In this document: positions 46,099-54,525 of the stretch, in pieces
Numbering within the stretch: position 1 is the first letter of the stretch
Layout of the letters: each line of letters begins with the position of its first letter
Assembly (NCBI GenBank): GCA_000686145.1
Contig: JMMB01000007.1
Coordinates: 2,480,001-2,544,000, forward strand
Reading direction: 5' to 3'
Source: Peptostreptococcaceae bacterium VA2
GTDB taxonomy: Bacteria; Bacillota; Clostridia; Peptostreptococcales; Peptostreptococcaceae
Length of the DNA stretch: 64,000 nt
Program-made: the position numbers and the translations under genes
Notes under the pieces: generated by a model
Told to the model about the DNA's origin: nothing
What the model saw: the letters and a program-made list of their open reading frames with translations, nothing else
Databases searched by the model: none

Positions 46099-46422
46099 TT
46101 AGTTATCTTCATCTATATTTTTTATTTTTGACAATCTTATCGCTAACTTATTGTCTAATATTATACTTTCTCCACTTGCTATTATAGTTCCATTTATATT
46201 TATATCCAAAGCTTCTTCTAAACTTTTATCTAGAGTTATTACATCTCCAATTTTTAAGTTCACTATTTTATCTATCGTTGCTTTTGTTTCTCCCATAGAT
46301 ACTGTTATATCCATTTGTGCATTCATTATATCTGACATAGCATCTACATTTTCTTTTTCACCTTCTACTAGTTGTTCCAATTGTATTTCATATATTTCAT
46401 CTACACTTTGTCCTGAATTCAT
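46099..46422 (-). CDS. Second FliN-like protein with N-terminal extension
   Basis: 107 residues: an N-terminal extension of about 35 residues (with SVDEIYEIQLEQL), then a SpoA domain (MDITVSMGETKATIDKIVNL, IGDVITLDKSLEEALDININ). Equivalent by place to CD0228 of C. difficile. It is probably a C-ring component made with the late genes. The DEIYE stretch is only loosely like the EIDxL motif that binds CheY-P in FliM and FliY. Confidence 0.85.
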   Translation of the reverse strand: MNSGQSVDEIYEIQLEQLVEGEKENVDAMSDIMNAQMDITVSMGETKATIDKIVNLKIGDVITLDKSLEEALDININGTIIASGESIILDNKLAIRLSKIKNIDEDN

Positions 46423-46434
46423 TTTAAGTCCTCC

Positions 46435-46857
46435 TTACATATATATATCTATTAAAAGCCCATTTATTTCATCTATCTTAGCTGCTATATTAATATTTTC
46501 TTTTTGGTCATATATCAGTTCTTTTGTTACTTGTTCCAATTTTTCGTTAACCGTTTTTACTGTAGTAAAATAATTTCTATCCCAAAAACTATCATTTTTG
46601 TTTAAAGTATAAACATAGTCTGCTATTGATTTTAAGTATCCCTTTATAACTTGTTTGTACTTTATTACATCAGTATAATTTTGAGTTGCTACTAATTTTT
46701 TTCCTGTTTCTTTTATTTCATTTACATATATATCTAATTCTTCTTTTGTTTTTGATTTGTTAGTTTGATTAAAACTATCACTAAAATCTAATTTATTTTT
46801 TGTGTTTTTAGTTTCTATATTTAGTCCTGTGCTTAATCCTATATTTTGTACTTTCAT
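46435..46857 (-). CDS. YaaR-family (DUF327) protein, first gene of the late flagellar operon
   Basis: 140 residues with the YaaR/DUF327 core: VNEIKETGKKLVATQNYTDV, then YKQVIKGYLKSIADYVY, VKTVNEKLEQVTKEL and the end IDEINGLLIDIYM. Family function is not established. It lies 12 bases before the fliN-like gene, behind a candidate sigma-D promoter (46906-46933). Confidence 0.8.
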   Translation of the reverse strand: MKVQNIGLSTGLNIETKNTKNKLDFSDSFNQTNKSKTKEELDIYVNEIKETGKKLVATQNYTDVIKYKQVIKGYLKSIADYVYTLNKNDSFWDRNYFTTVKTVNEKLEQVTKELIYDQKENINIAAKIDEINGLLIDIYM

Positions 46858-46905
46858 ATTTAACCTCTATAATATTATCTTTTTTCTATTTTACTCTTTT
46901 ATTAA

Positions 46906-46933
46906 TACTACGGCTATATTTTACACTACTTGA
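46906..46933 (-). promoter_or_regulatory. Candidate sigma-D promoter of the late flagellar operon
   Basis: Minus-strand TCAA, 15 bases, GCCGTAGTA, about 50 bases before the yaaR-like start. Same spacing as the fliC and MCP promoters; -35 differs in one base and the -10 in its end. Confidence 0.5.
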
Positions 46934-46941
46934 GTTATAAT

Positions 46942-48246
46942 TTATGTATTATCATTTTTTATTATTGTTGATAAATTTTCTAAATTCATAGGCTTATAAC
47001 AGTAATAGCCTTGAACCAAATCACACCCCATATTTTTTAGTATTAAATATTCAGATTTCTGTTCTACACCTTCAGCTACAACCGATGTATCTGTTGTATG
47101 AATCATACTAATTAGACTTTGTATAAACATGGGATTGTTACTTAGGTATTCTACTAATGATTTGTCTATTTTTATTTCATCTACATTATAGTTCCTTATA
47201 TAGTCAATAGAATTGAATCCTTTCCCAAAATCATCTATAGATACTTTTATTCCTGTATCCTTTATCTCTTTTAATATGTCCTGTATTCTATCTATATCTT
47301 CCATATTTTCGTTTTCTGTTATTTCAAGTTTCAGCAGGCTATATTCAAACCCCACTTGTTTCAATATTTTCTCTAGTTTTTCTAAGAACCTTTCATCTTC
47401 GAGCTGATAAGGTGATATATTTACAGATAAATCTATTTTCGTATTTAATACTTTATTTATTTGCTTTATATCTTCACAAGCCTTTTTTATGATCCAGGCA
47501 CCTAGCTTATTTATATATCCACATTTTTCTGTAAATCCAATTAATTTTTCAGGTGTTATATATCCATGTTCTTTATTAAACCATCGTATTAAGGCTTCTA
47601 CACCTTTTATTTCACCAGTTTTAGCATCAACTTTAGGTTGATAGTATAAAGTCATTTCACCATTTTCAATTGCTTTTTCAATAGCGGCTATATTTATATA
47701 AGTTTCATACTTCTCATTATATATCACATACCTATTTATACCTTTTCTAATTGCGTCTGACATAGATATTTCTAATTTGTCCATACAATCTTCCAAATTA
47801 AAATCATCCTCTTTATATATTATTGATGCAACATTAACTGAGATACTTATATTTTGTTCTTGTTGATTTATACTTGAAGATATTAAAAATACATCCTTTA
47901 TTATTTTTTTTATATAATTAATGTCAGTATTTTCTATGTATACAGCAAAATTCATAGGTGATAACCTTGCTACAATAAAATCATGACGCATACCTTTTAA
48001 ATTTTTAGCTATATACTTTATTACTTCATCTCCTTGTTTTACTCCATATTGTAAATTCACAAAATTAATTCCCATAATCTTAATTTGCATTAAAGTACCA
48101 TTATTCTTTGTACGTAAAGAATAAAAAAAATAATTTCTATTGTATACACCTGTAAATTTATCTCTTTTATTTATTTTAATCTTTAAATTTGATATTAGGA
48201 ATCTATATTTTTCTCTTTTATTTAATATTCTTTCATTAAACTGCAT
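46942..48246 (-). CDS. c-di-GMP phosphodiesterase with degenerate GGDEF and intact EAL domain
   Basis: 434 residues: a GGDEF-fold domain (about 25-178, FTGVYNRNYFFYSL) in which the signature is replaced by LSPMN at 96-100, so cyclase activity is not expected, then an EAL domain with EAL at 217-219 (GVEALIRWF), DLSVNISPYQL, EITENE, IDDFGKGFNSIDYI and VAEGVEQ, all key residues kept. It should hydrolyse c-di-GMP. No membrane segment seen, so cytoplasmic. Placed between the late flagellar operon and a LytTR regulator; its product would relieve the riboswitch before flgB. Confidence 0.92.
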   Translation of the reverse strand: MQFNERILNKREKYRFLISNLKIKINKRDKFTGVYNRNYFFYSLRTKNNGTLMQIKIMGINFVNLQYGVKQGDEVIKYIAKNLKGMRHDFIVARLSPMNFAVYIENTDINYIKKIIKDVFLISSSINQQEQNISISVNVASIIYKEDDFNLEDCMDKLEISMSDAIRKGINRYVIYNEKYETYINIAAIEKAIENGEMTLYYQPKVDAKTGEIKGVEALIRWFNKEHGYITPEKLIGFTEKCGYINKLGAWIIKKACEDIKQINKVLNTKIDLSVNISPYQLEDERFLEKLEKILKQVGFEYSLLKLEITENENMEDIDRIQDILKEIKDTGIKVSIDDFGKGFNSIDYIRNYNVDEIKIDKSLVEYLSNNPMFIQSLISMIHTTDTSVVAEGVEQKSEYLILKNMGCDLVQGYYCYKPMNLENLSTIIKNDNT

Positions 48247-48284
48247 TTATATATGTCTCCCCACATTTTTCTCTATTCCTTATT

Positions 48285-48313
48285 TTTAAACTTTATTTTA
48301 TCATTCTGGTCAA
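48285..48313 (-). promoter_or_regulatory. Possible sigma-A promoter of the EAL gene
   Basis: Minus-strand TTGACC, 17 bases, TTTAAA, about 40 bases before the start codon, with a GGGGAGA ribosome site further down. Confidence 0.45.
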
Positions 48314-48438
48314 TTATTTTTTACGTACGCTTATAATTTTTCTTTAATTAAAATCATTTTATTTTTAATGAATATATTTTTAATTATATATCTATAATCT
48401 TATATATAGCGATGTTTATTGAAGGATTCTTTAACTTA

Positions 48439-48466
48439 TTGAAGAATTATATATTTTAGTTATAAT
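48439..48466 (+). promoter_or_regulatory. Possible sigma-A promoter of the LytTR gene
   Basis: TTGAAG, 16 bases, TATAAT on the plus strand, 60 bases before the start codon, which has an AAGGAG ribosome site. Confidence 0.6.
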
Positions 48467-48526
48467 TTTCAATTTTTAAAATTTTAATGATATTTGCTAT
48501 GATTCGATTTTTTTTAAGGAGATGCT

Positions 48527-49246
48527 ATGCTTAATTTAACTATATGTTGTGATACACCTAATCAAGTAAATACTTTGGATGGTTATTTGATGAAATTTTC
48601 TTCCTCTCATGATTTTAACTATAAGCTTTCTAAGTTTAAATCTTTTAATGATTTAACTAATAAGCCCCCTCTAAATATAGACATTTTATTACTCAGTATT
48701 AATTTAAATAGTAAACAGGATACCTTTAATATTTATAGAAAACTTAAATCTTTATACGATGATATTCAAATAATCTTCATACCCGAATTAATAGATTTTG
48801 TTCTTAATGGATTTTATCTAAAAGATTTTAGATGTATTCTAAAGCCTTTAAAATATTCAGCTTTTGAAGATGAACTTTTGGATTGTCTTGATTATTTAAT
48901 GACTACAGATAACCATATTGAAAAAACACAATTTAATAACAATACGCTTCATGTATTAAACGGATTATCTTCAGTATCAATTTTGTTTATAGAGTCTATA
49001 GGTAAAAATTGTATTGCTTATACTAGCAATATTTTTGTTGAAATTCCTAATAGCATTGATATATTAGAAAAAAGCCTATGTTCCTCTACATTTTTTAGAT
49101 GTCATCATAATTATTTAATTAACATAAAAAAAATAAGCAAGTTAAATACAGATTCCGTTATTATAAATTCTAAAGTAATTCCAGTAGATAAAAAAAAGTT
49201 TAATTTATTAAAAAATAAATTACTAGTTATGCTTAAAATAATATAA
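48527..49246 (+). CDS. Orphan LytTR transcription regulator with a degenerate receiver
   Basis: 239 residues. The N-terminal half has receiver-like structure (IDILLLSINLNSKQDTFNIY, then the LKP motif in FRCILKPLKYSAFEDE) but the usual phosphorylated Asp is Ser57 and only one of the acidic residues near the start (Asp9) is present. The C-terminal half is a LytTR DNA-binding domain (ILFIESIGKNCIAYTS, FFRCHHNYLINIKKISKLN). No histidine kinase is next to it. Divergent from the EAL gene. It may regulate motility or the secreted protein gene nearby, but this is inference. Confidence 0.85.
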   Translation: MLNLTICCDTPNQVNTLDGYLMKFSSSHDFNYKLSKFKSFNDLTNKPPLNIDILLLSINLNSKQDTFNIYRKLKSLYDDIQIIFIPELIDFVLNGFYLKDFRCILKPLKYSAFEDELLDCLDYLMTTDNHIEKTQFNNNTLHVLNGLSSVSILFIESIGKNCIAYTSNIFVEIPNSIDILEKSLCSSTFFRCHHNYLINIKKISKLNTDSVIINSKVIPVDKKKFNLLKNKLLVMLKII

Positions 49247-49273
49247 AAAAAGTATTCTATTGAATATTTTTTT
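49244..49273. terminator. Terminator between the LytTR gene and the transglycosylase gene
   Basis: Stem AGTATTC/GAATATT with a 4-base loop, flanked by A and T runs, so it can serve both convergent genes. Confidence 0.7.
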
Positions 49274-49293
49274 ATATTATTCTATTAGCTGTT

Positions 49294-49959
49294 TTATGTT
49301 CTATAATATTTCATTACCTTTGGAACATAGTTTTGTGTTTCTCTTGGCATTTTATATATATGTTCTATAGATTTAACCCCTCTTTTTGCCATTCTAGTTG
49401 GGCCACCATTATAAGCCATAAGTGCCATTTCTACATCTCCGTTATATTTATCTAAATATTCTTTTATATGCCTGGTTCCACCATCTATATTTTGTTCTAT
49501 ATTAAGTGGATTTTTAACATTTAAATCTCTACAGTTTTCAGGCATAAGTTGCATCAATCCTTTTGCACCCGCTGAGGATACGCAATTCGGATTAAAATTT
49601 GATTCAACCTTTATTATAGATTTTATTAAATTTTCATCTACTCCATATTTTTTAGATGCTATACTAACAGCTTCGTCTATCCTTTTATTGGTGTCAGGAT
49701 TTTTTGACGTTGGCTGTATTTTATTTGAATTTTGAATACTATTTTGCGTCTTTAAACTTAATTCTTCATTATCTTTTTTGTTTTCTTGATTTGTAATTTT
49801 TATATTTACAGTATTTCTTCCATTGTTCTCTGCAATTGCTTTTAATAAGCTTATCATTATCATATCAAAAACACCACTATCAGATTTACACTCACAATTA
49901 CTTGTGCTCCCCGCTGATAGTTTAGATGTCATTTCTAATAATTGCATTTTATCAATCAT
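49294..49959 (-). CDS. Lytic transglycosylase (SLT domain), flagellar regulon
   Basis: 221 residues. N-terminal half is linker sequence; residues about 95-221 are an SLT/lysozyme-like domain with the catalytic Glu in IKVESNFNP, AGAKGLMQLMPEN, and MALMAYNGGP. It probably cuts peptidoglycan to let the rod pass, a job for which no flgJ gene is seen. No clear signal peptide, so it may leave through the flagellar export system. Corresponds by place to CD0226. It has its own sigma-D promoter (49986-50013). Confidence 0.9.
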   Translation of the reverse strand: MIDKMQLLEMTSKLSAGSTSNCECKSDSGVFDMIMISLLKAIAENNGRNTVNIKITNQENKKDNEELSLKTQNSIQNSNKIQPTSKNPDTNKRIDEAVSIASKKYGVDENLIKSIIKVESNFNPNCVSSAGAKGLMQLMPENCRDLNVKNPLNIEQNIDGGTRHIKEYLDKYNGDVEMALMAYNGGPTRMAKRGVKSIEHIYKMPRETQNYVPKVMKYYRT

Positions 49960-49985
49960 TTTTTATCACCTCTAATAGTTTATTA

Positions 49986-50013
49986 CTTTAATTATACGGA
50001 TGACTATTTTATA
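49986..50013 (-). promoter_or_regulatory. Sigma-D promoter of the transglycosylase gene
   Basis: Minus-strand TAAA, 15 bases, TCCGTATAA, identical in -35 and -10 to the MCP promoters; about 30 bases before the start. Confidence 0.82.
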
Positions 50014-50059
50014 ACTTTATAAATATAATAATTTCTAAATTAATTTATTTATAGAAATA

Positions 50060-50094
50060 AAAAAATGAACTCTAATTATTAGAGTTCATTTTTT
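50060..50094. terminator. Bidirectional terminator after the secreted protein gene
   Basis: 12-bp stem ATGAACTCTAAT with almost no loop (50065-50089), flanked by AAAAA and TTTTT. Confidence 0.85.
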
Positions 50095-50111
50095 ATATTA
50101 TATCAATTATA

Positions 50112-50756
50112 TTATAAAGCTAATTCAAGGTATCCGCTTGGATGGAAGTAGTAGATATTTGCAGTATTTTTATCAACGAAAAATCCTAAGTCTGTATCAT
50201 AGTCTGGTAAAAATACATATCCACTTAATCCTTTTTGAGCTAGTACTTCAAATGTATTTTCATCACCTTGGTATGCATAATTTGCATCTTTTTTATACAT
50301 TTCTAATAACTCTTTAGCTTGTTGTTGGCTTAATACATCTATAACTTTAACAGTGTTTTGTTCTACTGTCTCTTCTTTTTTATTATTTTCAATAACTGGT
50401 GTTTCTTCTTTCTTTATTGCTTCTTTCTTTATTGCTTCTTCTTTTATTTCTGGTTTCACAACTTCATTTTTTATTTCTGGTTTTGTTGTCTCATTTTTTA
50501 CTTGAGTATTAACTTCATTTTTCACTTCAACTTTTGTTATATTTGGTTTTACTATTTCTTCTTTATTTATTCTATTAACTTTTAACTCATTATTTGACAT
50601 TGTTTGTTTGTTAGTAGTTTTATCTATATTTTCAACTAACGCTGATTCTGGTTTATCATTTGTACCTTGTGCAAATATTGTGCTTGTAATAGGACTTATA
50701 AATAATAATCCTCCACATAATACTGATAATGTTTTTATTGCTCTTTTCATGTTCAT
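50112..50756 (-). CDS. Secreted protein of unknown function with a Lys/Glu repeat region
   Basis: 214 residues: signal peptide (about 1-31, hydrophobic SVLCGGLLFISPITSTIFA, likely cut after FAQ), a low-complexity region (about 60-130) of KxExxNE and IKKE(A/T)-like repeats, and a C-terminal domain of about 75 residues (DVLSQQQAKELLEMY, YAYQGDENTFEVLA, IYYFHPSGYLEL). I do not recognise that domain. No cell-wall anchor or cysteine is seen. Stand-alone, with two pairs of direct repeats upstream that look like a response-regulator site. Confidence 0.8.
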   Translation of the reverse strand: MNMKRAIKTLSVLCGGLLFISPITSTIFAQGTNDKPESALVENIDKTTNKQTMSNNELKVNRINKEEIVKPNITKVEVKNEVNTQVKNETTKPEIKNEVVKPEIKEEAIKKEAIKKEETPVIENNKKEETVEQNTVKVIDVLSQQQAKELLEMYKKDANYAYQGDENTFEVLAQKGLSGYVFLPDYDTDLGFFVDKNTANIYYFHPSGYLELAL

Positions 50757-50851
50757 CCCATCCTCTACTAGTAATATTTATGTATAATTTCATTTACTTA
50801 CTTTTATATACTATGTTGCTTAGTTTTGCTTTATCTCTTCTATGACTTAAT

Positions 50852-50935
50852 ATTATCATATAGGGGTTATATATAACAGTTACACCACTGTTACTTTAGA
50901 TTACAAATTCGTAAACTAAGTTACAGCGATGTTAC
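50852..50935 (-). promoter_or_regulatory. Paired direct repeats and -10 before the secreted protein gene
   Basis: GTTAC occurs at 50879, 50890, 50920 and 50931 (plus-strand coordinates): two pairs, each with 11-base spacing, 41 bases apart. The 16-base units GTTACACCACTGTTAC and GTTACAGCGATGTTAC differ at few places. A -10-like TATGAT (50855-50860) lies so that the nearer pair covers the -35 region. This fits activation by an OmpR- or LytTR-type regulator. The rest of the 445-base gap 50757-51202 holds the hairpins at 51109 and 51147 and nothing else I can name. Confidence 0.6.
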
Positions 50936-51108
50936 TCTTTTGCTTTAATTTAAAGACTTAAACTAAGAAATGATTTTTATTTTTTAAAAATTTCATTTAT
51001 TTTATTAAGCACTAATCATATATAAGCATCATTTTATTAAGATTTCCATTTAAAAATCAATATTAAATCAGTACTTTTACAAAGTCAACATTATTTGTTT
51101 TATATGGT

Positions 51109-51141
51109 AAAATGCAAGTTTATTTTTTTTTCTTGCATTTT
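51109..51141 (+). repeat. Hairpin AAAATGCAAG/CTTGCATTTT before the symporter
   Basis: 10-bp perfect arms (51109-51118 and 51132-51141) with a T-rich 13-base loop, 60 to 95 bases before the symporter start. A weak -35/-10 pair (TTTACA, 17 bases, TTTATA) lies just upstream. Confidence 0.6.
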
Positions 51142-51146
51142 GTGTT

Positions 51147-51189
51147 ATTTCCATGTTATTATTTAAATATTAAATAATAACATGGAAAT
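51147..51189 (+). repeat. 43-base palindrome next to the symporter ribosome site
   Basis: Arms of 20 bp (ATTTCCATGTTATTATTTAA) around a 3-base centre. It ends one base before the GAGGTGG ribosome site and 13 bases before the start codon. Could be an operator or an RNA hairpin affecting translation. Confidence 0.8.
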
Positions 51190-51202
51190 TCGAGGTGGGT
51201 AT

Positions 51203-52471
51203 ATGAAAAAAAAATTAGGATTAACTAGTAAAATCTTTATAGGAATACTTCTAGGGGCAATTTTAGGAATAACATTAAAATGCCTTCCTGACAGTACCTT
51301 CAAAAATGCAATCTTATTAGATGGAGCATTAAAAATCATGGGAAGCGGCTTTATAAATGCTATAAAAATGTTAGTAGTACCATTAGTATTCGTTTCATTA
51401 GTATGTGGCTCTTCTTCTATGGGGGATGTTAAAAAACTTAGCAGAATAGGAGTTAAAACTTTAGGTTTTTACCTAATAACTACTGCTGTTGCAATAACCC
51501 TAGCTCTTATAGTTGGTAAATTAGTAAATCCAGGTGTCGGACTTGATATGTCTAGTTTAATGACCGAAGCACCAACTATAGGTGAAAGTAAGTCCTTTGT
51601 AGAAATAATTCTTGCAATGATACCATCAAACCCGATTCAATCATTAGCAAGTGGTGATATGCTTCAAATAATTATATTCTCTTTATTGCTTGGTGTATCT
51701 ATTAGTGTCGTTGGTGAAAAAGCACAACCAATAAAAAATTTATTTGAATCAGCTAATGAAATATGTATGAAGATGGTTAGTATAATAATGTTATTAGCTC
51801 CATATGGGGTATTTGCTTTAATAACAAATACTTTTGCTACGACTGGATTTGATGCTATATTCTCATTACTTAAGTATATGTTCTCTGTATCTTTTGCTTT
51901 AGTTTTACAAGCATTCATAGTTTATTCAGGTATAGTTAAATTTTCTACTGGTCTTAAATTAAAACCTTTCTTTAAGAAATTTGCAAGTGTAGCTGCTGTA
52001 ACATTCTCTACTGCTTCAAGTAACGCTGCTCTTCCTTTAACGATTGAGACTATGGAAGAATTAGGAGTTGATAACTCTGTTGCTTCATTTACACTTCCAT
52101 TAGGTGCTACTGTTAATATGGATGGTACTGCTATAATGCAAGGCGTTGCTTGTATATTTATATCTCAAGTGTACGGTATTGATTTAAGTATAAATGAATT
52201 ACTTACAATTATTTTAACAGCTACTTTAGCATCTGTTGGTACTGCTGGTGTTCCAGGGGTTGGTATGATAACTTTATCTATGGTATTAACGTCTGTTGGA
52301 CTTCCTATAGAGGGAGTTGGTTTAATAATGGGTGTTGATAGACTATTAGATATGGCTAGAACTACTGTTAATGTTATGGGGGATTGTGCTTGTACGTTAG
52401 TTGTTAGTAATATGGAAGGCGAATTAGATAAATCTATGTATTATGGAGAAACTTCTAAAATAGCTTCTTAG
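51203..52471 (+). CDS. Dicarboxylate/amino acid:cation symporter (DAACS family)
   Basis: 422 residues from the ATG at 51203, chosen for the GAGGTGG site just before it (the frame opens at 51182). The protein has the DAACS fold: a run of hydrophobic segments, the Ser-rich TFSTASSNAALPLT hairpin, the cation-binding NMDGTAIMQG, and SVGTAGVPG near hairpin 2, then DRLLDMARTTVNVMGD. It takes up glutamate, aspartate, serine or dicarboxylates with Na+ or H+; the exact substrate cannot be read from sequence. Stands alone on the plus strand. Confidence 0.92.
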   Translation: MKKKLGLTSKIFIGILLGAILGITLKCLPDSTFKNAILLDGALKIMGSGFINAIKMLVVPLVFVSLVCGSSSMGDVKKLSRIGVKTLGFYLITTAVAITLALIVGKLVNPGVGLDMSSLMTEAPTIGESKSFVEIILAMIPSNPIQSLASGDMLQIIIFSLLLGVSISVVGEKAQPIKNLFESANEICMKMVSIIMLLAPYGVFALITNTFATTGFDAIFSLLKYMFSVSFALVLQAFIVYSGIVKFSTGLKLKPFFKKFASVAAVTFSTASSNAALPLTIETMEELGVDNSVASFTLPLGATVNMDGTAIMQGVACIFISQVYGIDLSINELLTIILTATLASVGTAGVPGVGMITLSMVLTSVGLPIEGVGLIMGVDRLLDMARTTVNVMGDCACTLVVSNMEGELDKSMYYGETSKIAS

Positions 52472-52489
52472 ACTTTAATTATATATATA

Positions 52490-52523
52490 AAAATAAAACA
52501 TCCAATTGGATGTTTTATTTTTT
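52490..52523. terminator. Terminator between the symporter and the ABC permease genes
   Basis: 15-bp stem AAATAAAACATCCAA and its complement with no spare loop, flanked by A and T runs; serves both converging genes. Confidence 0.85.
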
Positions 52524-54525
52524 ACTTATTCACTATTCTTTTATAACTTTTGTAAGTCATTACAAAATAAACTGTATAAACTAATAATATAGTTCCTATT
52601 GCAAACATATTATTTCCTAACGTTTCATAAACTCCAAATACTGCTACAACATTATTTGCTACTTTTATCCCAAAAATACTATGAACTAAAGCTAAAGATA
52701 TAGGAAGAATAAAATATAGTAAAACTTGTATAAATATAGATTTATTTATCATAGTAGTACTTACTCCAATTTTTTTTAATACCTTATATCTACCTAAACT
52801 TTCATTAGCTCCTGATAATTGACTAAGAGCTAGTACTGCTGCACTTGATATTAAAAATACTATCCCTATATAAATCCCTACGTATAAAAATACGCTTGAT
52901 ATTGCCATATTATTTTCAAAAGCCATAGTTCTACTAAATGGTTTTATCTCTAATTCATAATATTGTTTTGAGCTTTTTTCTAAATTTTCAAATTCATTTA
53001 CTATCTTATTCTCTATATCTTCTTTATTTCCATTATAATTCAGGCTTAAATAATTTGTTATTTCATTAAAATTTTCAACATACTTATCATCAATTATAAA
53101 TACTACAAAATTCATACCCATCGGTCCTGTTTCTATAGCCATGCATTCATAATTTTTACAGATTTTAAAATCTTCTTTACCTATTTTTATTTTGTCATTT
53201 TCTTTTATATATTCTTCAATTGCAGGTTTTAGTTGATTCATATCCGTTAATAAAACAACTTCTTTTTCTTTTATTTGTACTTTTTCTTTTCCCTGCATTT
53301 CTCTTAGTTTATTATAAGAAGATAATTTCATTATAGGATTATTAAACTTCTCCAAAATTTTCATTTGTTGTTTTAAATAATTATCACTTGTGTCTTTAAA
53401 CATGTTTGAAAATTCAACTTTTGAATCATATAAATTATAGTTTACAAACTCATCACTGTATTTATTTATATCCATACCTAAACCTTTTAAGCTTTCACTC
53501 ACATCTTTATTATCATCATTTGTATCCTTTGTAATTGTCATATCGTATGGTGTTTGAATTTTTGATGTCTCTTCAATAGCATTTTTTATACTAATTGCTG
53601 ATGAAGACATGCCTATTGCTACAAATAACATTATGCATATAATGCTCAAAGATATATAATGAGTATTTATTTTGCTGTTTAACTGTCTAAGGGTAAATAC
53701 ATTAAGATTTTTCAAATAATAATTTTTATTACTCTGAGTAGCTTTTATCAAAAAACCTGCTAAAGCTCTAAAAAATAGCAAAGTTCCAACAATACCTAAA
53801 ATTATAGAACATTTGAATTTATTGTTTGAGATGTTAATTAATTGGTTTTCTAATATCAATTTATAGGCAATACTTAAACATATTATTGATAATACAAACA
53901 ACAATACAGATAAAACTAAATTACTTCCTTTTAGTTTTTCATTGTTTTTTTCACTATTTATTAGCTCTATCAAATTACATTTCGATAGAATTTTAAAATT
54001 TAAAAGCATTACTATAACAAATGTTATTCCAAAGTAAAGTATACTTTTTAAAGCAGACTCTTTTGAAAATATAAATTGATATTTAGTCATGTTAACTTCA
54101 AACATATTCGCTGTCACGCTTGCGAGCCCTTGGGATAAAAATGTACCTATAAATATTCCAACTACTAATGATAAAATTCCTATTATTAATGTTTCATAAA
54201 ACAGCATAAATGATATTTTATTTTTGCTAATCCCTAAAGTCATATAAATCCCAAATTCTTTATTTCTCCTTTTTATAATAAAGTTATTTGCATATATAAC
54301 TAAAAATCCTAAAACGAAAGATACAAAAACAGATACAGCAGATATAGTTTTTGATATTAACTCTACATATGATTTTTTACTTTGTGACAAATCCATCATT
54401 ATTGTTTGAGATTCTAATGAGTTAAATATGTAAAATATACAAACCCCTAATGCCAAAGTTAAAAAATATATACTATAGTCTTTTATACTTCTTTTTACAT
54501 TTCTATATGATAACTTAAATAACAT
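52522..54525 (-). CDS. Bce-type ABC transporter permease (FtsX family)
   Basis: 667 residues from the ATG at 54523-54525 (GGAGGTG site 9 bases before; the frame opens further up at a TTG inside that site). Ten hydrophobic segments, with a large extracellular domain of roughly 220 residues between segments 7 and 8 (starting near ITKDTNDDNKDVSES). This is the hallmark of BceB/VraE-like permeases that sense or remove peptide antibiotics from lipid targets. The start lies within the end of the ATPase gene. Confidence 0.9.
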   Translation of the reverse strand: MLFKLSYRNVKRSIKDYSIYFLTLALGVCIFYIFNSLESQTIMMDLSQSKKSYVELISKTISAVSVFVSFVLGFLVIYANNFIIKRRNKEFGIYMTLGISKNKISFMLFYETLIIGILSLVVGIFIGTFLSQGLASVTANMFEVNMTKYQFIFSKESALKSILYFGITFVIVMLLNFKILSKCNLIELINSEKNNEKLKGSNLVLSVLLFVLSIICLSIAYKLILENQLINISNNKFKCSIILGIVGTLLFFRALAGFLIKATQSNKNYYLKNLNVFTLRQLNSKINTHYISLSIICIMLFVAIGMSSSAISIKNAIEETSKIQTPYDMTITKDTNDDNKDVSESLKGLGMDINKYSDEFVNYNLYDSKVEFSNMFKDTSDNYLKQQMKILEKFNNPIMKLSSYNKLREMQGKEKVQIKEKEVVLLTDMNQLKPAIEEYIKENDKIKIGKEDFKICKNYECMAIETGPMGMNFVVFIIDDKYVENFNEITNYLSLNYNGNKEDIENKIVNEFENLEKSSKQYYELEIKPFSRTMAFENNMAISSVFLYVGIYIGIVFLISSAAVLALSQLSGANESLGRYKVLKKIGVSTTMINKSIFIQVLLYFILPISLALVHSIFGIKVANNVVAVFGVYETLGNNMFAIGTILLVYTVYFVMTYKSYKRIVNK

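Noticed and set aside
46942-48246. Diguanylate cyclase activity of the GGDEF-EAL protein
   Set aside because: The GGDEF signature position reads LSPMN, so the catalytic residues are missing; only the EAL half looks active.
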